From Zygnema cylindricum (lineage: Eukaryota > Streptophyta > Zygnematophyceae > Zygnematales > Zygnemataceae), in NCBI GenBank assembly GCA_037447655.1, contig JBBHKE010002087.1, positions 171,226 through 235,225 on the forward strand: a stretch of 64,000 nt of DNA. The letters run 5' to 3'. The notes under the pieces were generated by a model that saw only the letters and a program-made list of their open reading frames with translations, did no database searches and had not been told where the DNA came from. Each line of letters opens with the position of its first letter. Position 1 is the first letter of the stretch. The position numbers and the translations under genes were made by a program. Shown here piece by piece: positions 22,399-33,600 of the stretch.

Positions 22399-22899
22399 CA
22401 CCGCGCATCGTAATTAGAGTAATGAAAAAATTAGAGTAAAAAAAGAGAAAAAAATAATTAGAGTAATTTACTTTAATTTATGTGATAGAACTGTTTCAAA
22501 AAGGAATTTACTCTAATTTATGCGGTGTACTCTAATTTGGCAAGCTAATATCCTCTACTTTAAATAAGGTATTCGTACAGAATCTGAAAAAACGTACAGT
22601 TTATCGTCACTATGACGTTTGCACTACGCGGTTTGTTAAAACGCATTTACATGATAATGACCTGTTTTAAATCATTATTTGTACTTTTTTACTAATAGAA
22701 GTACAATTTTGCACGGTCGGACGTCGTCCGTACTCCACACTATTTAAAATCAACCTATATTAGAATTAAAAATGCTAATTAAACCTTACCTTAAATAGCA
22801 TAATGAAAAAATTAGAATCATTTACTCTATTTGATGTGATAGAGTCGAAATTTCGAGCGACCGAATTAGAGTAATTTACTCTAATTACGATTCGCGGTG
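22399..22899. mobile_element. MITE with TA duplication (CACCGC family)
   Basis: Begins CACCGCGCATCGTAATTAG and ends CTAATTACGATTCGCGGTG; right flank TA (22900-22901), left flank AA. The interior (ATTAGAGTA words, GTTTGTTAAAACGCA near 22634) matches the copies at 1508 and 4218. Confidence 0.7.
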
Positions 22900-22901
22900 T
22901 A

Positions 22902-23303
22902 GTGGGAGGACACAGCAGAATCTGATCTAGAAATGTGATATTCGATCTTTCAGGTACACTAGATTCTCAGATCTAATCAATCGACAAGATCATGAGGATA
23001 TGCATTTATCGCTACACTTTTGTCAGCAGCGACAAGACTGTAATCTTATGTATTAAGAAGCTGCCAGCTGTTAGATTCAGCCAGCTGGATTAATAGGGGT
23101 GAATCAAGGACCGCGGCAATAACAATGCTTCTTAAAAAACAAATGGTGATTTCTCGTCACGGGCTTAAAGCTTTTCAAAAACATTCAGGCATAGCTTAAA
23201 AAAAATCCTAGCATCAATTGTCTTCTAAATTTATTACTCTAAGGGTTGTTCCAATGGGACGATTTGGGTCTCGTTTTTCGCTATTTATAAAAATGAAAAG
23301 GTA
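22902..23303. other. Unassigned interval
   Basis: No gene or transposon end recognised. Confidence 0.3.
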
Positions 23304-23520
23304 CACCGCCAATCGCTATTAGCGTGTACGTTTGATTAGCGTATACTATTATTTAGCGTGGTGTACGCTAATTGGGAATTTGGAAATTTTGGAAGAAATC
23401 GATTACTCTAATTAGGATTTAGGGCCTTTTTTAAATAGGGTGGATAATTCTATTTGAGAATAAAATAAACAAAAAGCGGGACGGGATTAGCGTACACAAC
23501 GCTAATAGCGATTGGCGGTG
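23304..23520. mobile_element. Short MITE with TA duplication (CACCGC family), 217 bp
   Basis: Near-perfect inverted ends CACCGCCAATCGCTATTAGC and GCTAATAGCGATTGGCGGTG, TA on both sides (23302-23303, 23521-23522). The smallest intact copy in the window. Confidence 0.85.
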
Positions 23521-23633
23521 TAGTGGTTCAAATGGAAACCGTATCATAACTCTTGGCCGTTTTAAATTCGCCACGTAGCTAGTACAAACTAAAGGAAAAA
23601 TTAACCCAAAAGGAACAAAAATATGAAAAAAAA

Positions 23634-24104
23634 TAGTGTTGTGTATCGGCAAGAAATTTATCGCGATAACACCGATACCGATAGTTATAGGTTATCGAAC
23701 GGTCAAGGGTTCCAATATATCGCTCCGAGACCAACAAATTCCTTATCGTCGATAAGTGGATAATATATAGTACCCTATATAATACTACTTTATAATTATA
23801 TTGTATTATATTCTTTACTGTATACAACATGGCATGTCACGTGTAACAAACTGTTCCGTAATATGTGTAATGGAATAACGACGGTTCAGTACGACGTCAT
23901 AAACCGTACACCCGTACTGTACAAACCATACAATTATCGCCAATAGTTATCGGTACAGGTGTTATCGCGCTAAAAAACCGATATTATCGGTCTTTTATCG
24001 GCGATAACACCAATTCCAATATATCGTACCAATGTATCGATTATCGACAAGCCAAAAAAGGTACATATCGATTAACGCCGAAACCCTGCAGATACACAAC
24101 ACTA
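23634..24104. mobile_element. hAT-like element (TAGTGTTGTGTATCGG family)
   Basis: Begins TAGTGTTGTGTATCGGCAAG and ends ATACACAACACTA. The interior contains TATCGGTGTTATCG-like words. The 8-bp flanks are both A-rich but do not match well, so the duplication has decayed or cannot be resolved. Confidence 0.6.
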
Positions 24105-24777
24105 TAAAAATTACTCTTGTTTTCTCGCTTTTAAGCGGCTCAATTGTTTTTTGGCAAAAGATCCAACCTTAGGGCTAATCAAACACTTACTTGTGATAAG
24201 AGAGAGACGTCGCTAAATAGGGGAGACTAGGTGTAGGATACTTGTATCATGGATTAGAAAGAGCCGAAATTATCTCAAGACACTTTGATATGTCTCCCCA
24301 AACCGACACCAATAGCATAAGGTATAACACAACCTGAACAATAACCTCTAGATGGAGGAACGTTAGATGACTGGTTAAAACTGGATGAGAATAAAGAGAA
24401 GGGTCAGGATAATTTTTAGGGATAGAAGCAAGGACTTTAGAGGGAGGTGTTATGTTTGGGGGGGTGCCAATACTTTCGAGGGAGAGATTTAGTATAGGTG
24501 GCGGGAAACACATGTGGTAGGCTCGAGAAGGGTGGATGGATGACCAATGGTGGATGGTAAACGCGAGATTTTAAGGTACGGGTGACGGACAAAAGAGGGG
24601 TTACGTTTTACATTGTACAAAGGTAGGTAGGGGATGGTTTTCCCAAATATGTGGAAAAGGGTGTGATCATAGCTAAAACGTATTTGTGAGAGGTTTGGGT
24701 CTAGGTGTCGATTGGTTAAAGAGATGACTCGTAGAGAGGGATGTCCATGTAAGTATGTTGTAATCGCAAGCGCGTTG
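24105..24777. other. Unassigned interval
   Basis: Short minus-strand frames at 24247-24513 and 24489-24797 have no recognisable domain. The right boundary is the target site of the nested LTRs (CGTTG at 24773-24777). Confidence 0.3.
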
Positions 24778-26819
24778 TGCGATTGTGAGACCTCCATAGG
24801 TCCTCAGAATGGGCAGCTCACACGAAGCCCCTAAGATAACCCTGACCCCTTTGTGTTTCAGCAATAATAAGTACCACCCTGGCAAATGAAAACTCTAACC
24901 ACCTTCACCCTTGTGAAGACAAGACTCATGTGAGTCGATAGCAAAAAGAACCTCTGAATTTGCTCCCCTGAGGAGTAAGTTATGGATGGTCAAAGTTGAC
25001 CTTTTGTACAGGAGCACTATGGGAGAGAGGCGACTACCTACCGATTTTTCTAAGTCATAGATCCCTCTCTAAAGCCTCTACTACTAATGTACGGCACCAA
25101 TCAAGATGTTGTGACGTACAGAAAGGTACAGTTGCCGGAGTACTTTTTGTACGACCATCGTACAGTATGGCCAAAATGTCAATGCCTGCCATATCCGGAT
25201 TGGCCCCCATATTCTCATGAGATGCCGCAAGCCAATGAGGATGTGCCATGTGTCACTTGGCGTGGCGATGATCGAAAACCGCCAAAACGCCTACTCCGCG
25301 ATCTCGGCGCCTATCGTGGCCGTTTGATTGAAACCGACTTTTAACTATAGCCGTCGAAATAAAATGCGCGGTATTCGTTTCGCGATGTACCGTAAACTGT
25401 ACTGTACTAAAATGTATCCACGTTCTTATATTCTATTATTATTTTATTATTGCGCCGTAAAATGAATTCATTGCAACTTTGAGACCTCCATAGGTACTCA
25501 GAGTAGGCAGCTTGTTAGAAGCCTCTAGGATAACCTCATTTCTTTGAGCTTTGTCTGAATATTGCTGACACCCTAAGAGAATACAGACTGACCAGACTGC
25601 ACCCATTGGAAGGGCTGACTCCCCTGAGTCTGCCACAAAAAGAATCCTTGAATTTGCTCCCCTGAGTAGTTAATTATCAATGGTCAAAGATGACCCTTTT
25701 ATACAAAAGCTCTGTGAGAGAGAGGCGGCTATCTCTAATTGTCTAAGTCCTAAACCCCTCTCTAAACCCTCTCCTACTGATGTACGGAACCAATCAATTG
25801 AGTGTACAGTACAGAAAGGTACTTGGTCCGAAGTACTTTCTGTACGGCCATTGTACGATATGGCCAGAAAGACAACGCCTGCCATATCCGGGTTCGCCAT
25901 AATATGTCCCGGAGATGCCGTCATCCAATGTCATGCTGCCACGTGTCACCCGTTGTGGTTGTGACCGAAAACCGCCAAATCGACCATTCCGCGATGCCGG
26001 CTTCTTTCTCCGTCGTTAGATTAATGTCGGCCTTAATTTATAGCCGTTAAAAATACAAGTAGTACATTTCCGGTGTAATTCTATTTTTAACTGTATCTGT
26101 GTGATTGTGGTCCGTTTGTCAGTAAATCGAACTTCTCTTTTTCGTCATCTTTAAGTAGCTATCGTACCCTATATACTTCAGCACTGGTCTTAGACTACAA
26201 GGTAAGACTAACGGCTACTTTGACGGATGGTAGGTACCAGGATCAAATCCTGGGTCCGTCAATCCTTTTGGTAAGTTTACCACGGATCTGCCTTCTGACT
26301 CTAGAAGGAGCATAGGCAGCCATGGCTCTAGCTTCCTCAGCCATGGCTCTAGCTTCCTCTCCAACCTTCAGTGACTACGACAAGTATGGGGGCTGGAGAG
26401 AGAAGCTAGAAGCAGGCTGCCTCTGCTTTTTCTTGCTCTTATTTAAATCTTTTAACTAACCTAGAAAATACCTTTTATTTCAACATTCATCTACGTGTAT
26501 TTATTTAAATATTTATCGATTTATAGCATTGGTCCTAAACTTATTGGACAAAGCTAATGCTATGGATATTTGACGCACGACAGGTTCCAAGGTCAAATCC
26601 TGGAACCGTCAAATGCATTTTTGGTAAACCTACCAAAAACTACTATGTGTCTCTCTCTAGACAACATAGGCAGCCATGGCTTTAGCTCCCTCTCCAACTT
26701 TAAGTGATTGCGACAAGTGTGGGAGTTGAAGAGAGAAGTTAGAGGCAAACTTCCTCTGCTCTTTTTCTGCTTTACAAGTTTAAACCTATAAAATACTAAA
26801 ATAACCTTTAATTTCTACA
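24778..26819 (-). mobile_element. Solo LTR (outer) interrupted by a second solo LTR
   Basis: The outer LTR starts TGCGATTGTGAGACCTCC and ends AATTTCTACA, with exact CGTTG on both sides (24773-24777, 26820-26824). Removing the inner LTR and one target copy leaves about 1,020 bp, normal for the family. The end of the outer LTR (26525-26819) repeats the landmarks of the inner one, including GGCAGCCATGGCT and the tRNA-like GGTCAAATCCTGG. Confidence 0.85.
25472..26486 (-). mobile_element. Solo LTR nested in a solo LTR of the same family
   Basis: Begins TGCAACTTTGAGACCTCC and ends TTTATTTCAACA, flanked by exact TTCAT (25467-25471, 26487-26491). It carries a clear tRNA-like T-arm, CCAGGATCAAATCCTGG, enclosed by TTGACGGA and TCCGTCAA. 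A 25-bp local duplication of the CAGCCATGGCTCTAGCTTCC block occurs near 26319-26360. Confidence 0.9.
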
Positions 26820-26824
26820 CGTTG

Positions 26825-28440
26825 GATAGGATGGAGAAGCGATTATGACACCCCTCTTTTAAGGGACCACGGATGACCAAACGGTTGCAAAAGAAGAAAC
26901 TAAACTACAATTCTTTTATTTTTATGCGTGGCGAAGTTACTCAAATATGGTTGTCTTGTGGTGGTATTGCCTTACTCGCTATTTCGATAATTGTGCAAAT
27001 AAAGTTGAAAAGCCATTACAACGTTAATTGTTAGGAGTGTTAAAGCTATAACTTTGCCACTTAAAACATAGTTTCTTTGTTCATACTTGCCAAATTCTCG
27101 ATCCGATAGTTGCCATTGGAAGGTAAGATTCATACCTTCCTAATGGCGCTCTCCGATTACAAACCAACAAGTGTGCACGAAGATTTTTTTTTTCAATGGC
27201 GATAAAACTTTAACACTAATAACAATTAGCGGTGTAATTTCCAACCTTTTTTTGTTAATGACAAAAAAAGGGCAATTTTGAGAACACGTTAAAACACCCT
27301 CGCGAAGGTGCTTCGTCCAATACACCCCTCGAAGGACTTTTTCGAATTTCACCTGACCGGGCAATCCGATGGAAATTCACGCTGGTATTCCTCATTTCCC
27401 CAGCCATTTGTAATTTTGCACATACCGAATTATCGTCTCACAATGTCGCGTGCTTCAGGATTTACTCTTAATATCATAGTTGTTGATGACGTTTAGCGCG
27501 AACGATTCAATCGCGACGAATTACACGTACGCATTAAACGTTTTGAACAAATCGTTAATTTTTTTTAATGAATTTTCATCCGTACACTTCCGTACATATA
27601 AAACAAAAAAAAAACTACATATAGCGCAGTTTGTAAGTTTTCCGTTAAATGAGCGCTTAATCATTATAAATATTTAAATACGTACCACACTATGTGTGTA
27701 TCAGAATTCTTTCATCAAATGGTAGCGGAGAACGTGAGAACGTGCTATGCCAAAATATCTTAGACCCGTGTTCAATAGTCGGCAAGCGCAAATTTTTGTC
27801 AAAGTCCGTCTGTCGGATACTATTTGACAGACAGCCATGGCCGCCTTCTCTCTGCCTTCTCTCTCTATCTCCCAGAGGAGGGTAGGATATAGGGAGGTGT
27901 CTTCCTTGCGGTTTTGTTTTCAACATTCTATGGCGGCTTATTTAAAAAAAAATTGATGAAGACACCCGTACAGTTTTCAAACTTACCTCGCGAAAATAGT
28001 GTGACTTTTCAACGTCTCTTTTGGAAAATGTCCGTACATTTTCGATGAAATGATGTACAGGTTCCTTGATATTTTTGTTCAGTTCACTGGACAGAAAGTA
28101 CCAATGACTGCGACGTATCTTTTCCTCGAATTCCGTACATTCCCGTAAAAGACCGTACATTTATGGGAAATACTGTACTTTTCCCGTAAATTGTCCGTTC
28201 AGTTTACCGGACAGAAAGTACAACGCGTTTTTTTTGTGATTTTTCCAACAGTCACGAACTATACGTTTCAATCGGAAAAATTGAAAAAATCGCACGATTT
28301 GAACAACTGCTTTATATTGAACAACTCCCTGAATACCTTTTTCAATATTCGATGTTCACTAATTTGTTTCGGGTGTTACGTTACAATTGCTGCCAATTAT
28401 TGGCCAGAATTTTTTCCTGTCATAAACAATTTTTTTTCGT
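26825..28440. other. Unassigned intergenic stretch
   Basis: Contains a hairpin near 27113-27146 (CCATTGGAAGGTA against TACCTTCCTAATGG). The end of a CACCGC-type MITE (TTAGCGGTG followed by TA) is near 27226-27235. Two copies of GGACAGAAAGTAC lie near 28090 and 28210. No supported gene. Confidence 0.35.
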
Positions 28441-28899
28441 TTTTTTTTCCCCCTATTCTCCGAGTTCCACGTCATCATCCCCAAATCTGCCGTCGATACC
28501 AGATCTTGTCGCTTGCGTGCACAGCTTGGAAACTCTTGACGCTTTTGTCCTTTTTGTCCTATTAGCCAATAGGCGACAGTTGACGAGATCTTACGGCTAG
28601 CCGCGAACTGGCCGAAAGCGACAAAACTGCAGCTGCCGCCCTGTGCGTCAGAGCGTTGTCTTTCGCAACACGTGCCACGTAGCCTGAAATTTCAAGACCA
28701 GGCGTCACGAAATGCCAGCTGTCAAGACTTATAATTTCCAAACCAGCCCCTCGACACATAAAAACAAGTTTTAGCTCGAAAGGACGACTGTCTACCTTAT
28801 TGAAAAAGACAAACCCGGTAAAGGACAAGACATGCGCAAAAGCCAATCTTGCGACTGACATAAGTGGTTTCCTCTATCGCGCCGACGAGAAAAAGACAA
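28441..28899 (+). promoter_or_regulatory. Probable promoter and 5' leader of the G8 gene
   Basis: Base composition rises in GC here relative to the repeats to the left. An inverted CCAAT-type site (TTAGCCAATAGG, near 28561-28572) lies about 330 bp before the start codon. No clear TATA box is visible. The transcription start cannot be placed by eye. Confidence 0.35.
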
Positions 28900-29281
28900 A
28901 TGGCGTCTCTCTCTCTCTCGCAGGCGCGGCTTGTTCTCCTGGTCGCCGCCACGTGCCAGCTTCTGGTTGGCGTCGTGGCGCCGCCGCCCAGAGTCACGGA
29001 TGTCTTCTTCTCCCCTTGCCCGGTTCTCACTGAACCCTCTCCCCCTTCCTCTCTCTTCGATTCTCCTCCCCCTCCCTCTCCTCCCCCCCCCCTCTCCTCC
29101 TCCTCCTTCGCCTCCCCCCCCAGGTAAGCCACGCTTCACTTTCTTGTGATTCCCCCTTTTTGCAATGTACTGATTCTTTATTTGGCTGGTTGTGCTGTTA
29201 TCTCCTTTTTTTTCTGAATTATTTTGTTTTTGTGATTTGTTTTTTGAGGAATACCGTTTTCAGTCGGAGCAATGGAAACTG

Positions 29282-29313
<32 letters not shown>

Positions 29314-30612
29314 GACGTCGTTTGCTTTTTTCTCGCAATGTACTGTTTCCGGATTTTTGAAACGATGCTCTTTTCCTTTTTCCCGCCGTCGCTGCTTCTT
29401 ACCGAGTCCTTCATTCTCGCGGAGTACTGATTTCTGCTCCGCAATCTGTCCAAATGGTCGGCGAGCCTTTCTTTTTTTGAAAAATGTGCTGATCGAATTT
29501 CTGCATTTGCGGTGTACCGATTCTATGTTCGCGCAGACGCCTGTTCTTGGGTGTGCCCCGGGCAGCCACCCGCCAGCCCCGGAAATACGACCGAACCGCC
29601 GAATCTCTTTCCGCCGCCGACACCTGTACCGCCAGCTTTCACCGACGGTACTTTTTTGGAGCCATCTGGCCTCGGCTGCTTTGGCATTGTTTGTGGGGGG
29701 AAAATGGAGTCGTTTTGGGGGTTTGGGAGAGGGGAGTCAGGGTGACGTTGAAAGGACTGGAAATAGTGTGACCGGAGGTTGAGATTGGGGGTGGGGTTTT
29801 CTTGAATTTGGTTTTGAGCTGAAAAAATGGATTGGAATGTGGTGGATTGGAAATTAGAGTGGATTGGGGATTTTGACATGGTAGACATTTTGGACTGGAC
29901 ATTTGAAATTTGGTCACAGGTGGAATTGATTGTGTTTTGGAGGCAATTGATGGGTTTCGAGGACATGGACAAATAAAAATGGAGGACTTTTGCTGCAATC
30001 GAGGCTGTAATGATGACATTTTAAGATATTTCACGACATTTTACAGACATTTTTGAGACATCTTTGGACATTTTGGACAGTTTCAAGACATTTTGGAGGC
30101 ATTGTGGAGACGTTTTGGAGAAACTTAGGAGACAATTTTTTGACATTCCCGTCATTTAGACATTTCTTCAACATTTCAAAAATGTTTCATAAAAAAATTC
30201 TTTGACTTTCCTCTGACATTTTTCAGACATTTCACGGACATTCTTGAGAATTTGTGAAGTCGTTTTGCGACGATTTTGGTGTTGGAGTGGACTCACCGCG
30301 TGGGTTCTGGGGACCTCTGGGGGGCCGCAGGCTACGAGCTGTGGAGCAATCCGGCCACATGGCCCAATGGGGTGGTGCCGGGCATCGCCAACCTGTCAGA
30401 GGGAGTCAACGCTGTGGTGCCATGTGGTCGCCTCTTCCTATTGGACGTGCCAGCTCTCACCCTGGGAGTGTTGCAGATCCAGGGGTTGCTCAGGTCTCTC
30501 TCTCCCTCTCATTCCCTCTCATTCCCTCTCTCGTTGCGAACTCCCTCTATCTTTTTGATCTCTCTCTCTCTCTGATATCTCTCTCCCTCTCTCTTTCTGA
30601 ACCCCTTTCTGA

Positions 30613-30644
<32 letters not shown>

Positions 30645-33600
30645 TCCCTTTTTTCCTCTCCCTAAGATCTCGTTGTTTTCCTTCTATCCTATCCAGTGCT
30701 CCTCGCTCCCTCTCCCCTTTCACTCTGTCTCTCCCTCTCTCACCTTGCTCTTTTGTTTCCACTTTTGCAGAGTTCTCGACCACCCTTCTCTTCCGCAAAT
30801 TTATGTGAAGGCGACCTCCGTTCTTGTGGAGGGCCAATTAAATATCGGAACTCCCATACAACCCTTCAGTCAACAAATCACCTTTGAGCTCATGCCAAAT
30901 ACAGCCAACAATCGTTCGTCTTTATTCTTCACCAGTTTCCTTCCGGCTGAGCCTGCTTACCCTCGTGACCTTGGTCACAAAGCCTTCGTTGTGGTATGGC
31001 AATTGATTTAGCGTGGATTGACCTTGATTAACAAATTTGAGTAGGTTAATAAAAAAAGACATACAGAAAAGAATGTGTTTCTTTTTACTTTTTTTTTTTT
31101 GTTTGTTTCTGAGTTAACGTGGTTGTGGAGTGACTGATTTGATGATGTGGAACCTGAAGTGCTTAAGGGACTTTTTTTTTCTGTTGTTATTTCTGGGACT
31201 ACATGATATATCGAACATATGAACTTGTCTATGTCTGGTTCCTCACTTGTTCTTGTTTTTTTCTTTCAGGTTGGAGGACAGTTACGCCTTTATGGTTTGC
31301 CCGGGCCTCCATCCATGCCTGTTTGGGTGAAATTGATTCGAACGGCGAGTGATGGCGACAGTAGCATTTCGGTGGACAAAAATATCGTCGGTCTTTGGCC
31401 TGTAGGGGCACAAATTGTCATTGCCTCCACTGACTATGACAGAAACCAAGCGGAAGTATTCACCATCACCGGAGGTAGGCATGTTGCTCTGTCACGCTTA
31501 TGAAGTGCGATTTCTTTTCATGTCTAATATGAAAGATTATGAGTTGAATAGATCGTAATTTTTGATATTGATACCTTGTGATGTGGGTGTGTGGTTGCAT
31601 GGAAACAGTTACCCGGAACGGAACAGGTTCGCTTATTTTATTGAATGGCACGATACAGAATACTCATTATGGAAAAGTGAATGGACTTCCGGACGGTTTT
31701 GGAGGATTTGTCGATCAGAGAGCTGAAGTCGGTCTGCTCACAAGGAACATTAAAATAACAGGAACAGACGAACCTCCTCCTTATAATTATGAGGGTAAGA
31801 CCTGCTAAGGACACAGAAGGAATGTGTGTTTTTTTTTTTTCTTTTGTTCTGGCCGGTCGAATGCTAAATACTCTGCCTCTGTGTTTTCAAATGTCACTCT
31901 AACCATTCCTTCTTGTCTTTTACAGGTGGTCACTTTATGATCTTTATGACAAACATTCCACAAATTATCGAAGGAGTGGAGGTCTTCAAAATGGGGCAAC
32001 AAGGCAATTTGGGAAGATACTCTATTCATTTTCATATTGCAGGAAACGCTCTAGGAAGTATTGTTAATAAGAATACAATCCGCGACAGTAAACAGGTAAA
32101 ACAGTTTCCTTTGCAATGACATACTTTTATAAGCAGAGCTTTCTCAGTGCATGTCTTAAAGATCTTTGTGTTGTGAAACCTTATTTTAGATTTGCAACTG
32201 ATTTGTAAAAGCATGGTGGTTTTGAGCTTGAAAATTACACTATTTGCTTATGTTGACATCTCTACCTATTTTCTTCGTGCACCTGTTGAAACCCTTCATC
32301 TTCAGTCAAAGTTTGTATCTCTCTTCCTGTGCGAATGGCACGGCTAGTAAGTGAAAAAGTTATTAAACTTTGACATCCTTATATTAACATAAGGGCACTA
32401 AAGTTTGTTTTAATTATGATTTCTGTTGAGATCCTAACAAATATGATGACAAAACTGTTGCAGCGATGTGTGGTCATTCATGCCACACACAATGTGACTG
32501 TGAGCAACAATGTGGCCTACAACACATTCGGTCATTGCTACATGACTGAGGAGGGAGGAGAAATGGACAACACTTTCATCAATAATCTTGGACTTTGCAC
32601 TAAAAAAGGTGAGGGTCCTGTAAGACACTTACATTAATCACAGAATCAAGCTGAGAAGAGTCTCACTTTGATCACAGTTTTAGACGAGGCTCTGTTTGAC
32701 AATTTAGTCGATTTTCTGTGTGATACCAGTAGTAAACTTTGTGAGCTTATTTACCGGCTTCTAATAGATTCTCAGCCAATGTCTTGTTCTTTGTCAATGT
32801 TTGATGCAGTGGACAGGAAAATCTCCTCGGACGATACAGACGATGATCCATCTACATTTTGGTTCACTAACATAAAAAACAATTTTGTTAATAACGTTGC
32901 TGCCGGATCGCAAGGAAACGGGTGAGTGTCATGTCTAGAAGCCTCGCCTTTGTTCCTTGTTTTGAATAAATCAAAACCCTTATTACCTTATGGAAGAACA
33001 TGATTGCATAAATGGTTTCCTTTACAACTTGAAAATGCTGTTCCTGTATTTTCTATATATATATTCACATTGAAACCATATCTGACTGCAGGTTCTGGAT
33101 TGAGCTTCGAACAAGTGTCAGAGGCGCATCCCTGGTGATACCAGGTCTCAAGGACATGTCTCCTATCCGAATGTCTCTTACCAATTTTACCGGAAATGTA
33201 GCCCATTCTAATGACGGAACCGGCATACGAACATACCCAAATGGAATTATGCCCCGAAATGCTGACTGGGTAAGATTTTGTGTGTATTTTGCTAAAGTTC
33301 GAGCTCGTTCTATCACATGCATTAATGCTATTTGATCATAATGATCATGGTTGTTTTGTCTGAAAGGCTTGTAAACATTCTTGACGGCTCATTGCTCTTT
33401 GCAATCTGCGCAGACCGTCGGTGCACCGAACTTCATGGATAGTCTTAATGTCTACAAGAATCGTTGGACAGGGTAAGTTACTGGCACTTGTCATGGTTTT
33501 GGTGCAGAAAAGTCAAATCTCGTGTGCAGTCGAATCAGTGGTACGATCGCTAGAAAATGTCTTTGCGTCAATGTATATGTGTGAGTTGTTTCTATTTGCC

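Larger units (their letters stand above)
28900..31474 (+). other. Exons 1-5: signal peptide, Pro-rich linker, G8 domain
   Basis: Exons: 28900-29123, 29537-29647, 30331-30493, 30771-30993, 31270-31474. Exon 2 is Cys/Pro-rich and ends with a phase-1 donor (GACG/GTACTT) that joins exon 3 as TDGYELWSNPATWPNG. The G8 pattern is visible as WPNGVVPG, VPCGRLFLLD, LGVLQIQGLL, VLVEGQLNIG, and then LWPVGAQIVIAST with FTITG at the end of exon 5. Introns 1 and 3 contain long pyrimidine tracts on the coding strand, and intron 2 contains a cryptic GACATTTT repeat. Confidence 0.8.

Noticed and set aside
28864-28899. Upstream in-frame GTG start for the G8 gene
   Set aside because: ATG at 28900 directly precedes a well-formed signal peptide, and non-ATG starts are not needed.
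28792-29139. Arg/Gly-rich minus-strand frame
   Set aside because: It is the complement of the Pro/Ser-rich exon 1 and its pyrimidine tract; the + strand has a signal peptide and splice donor.
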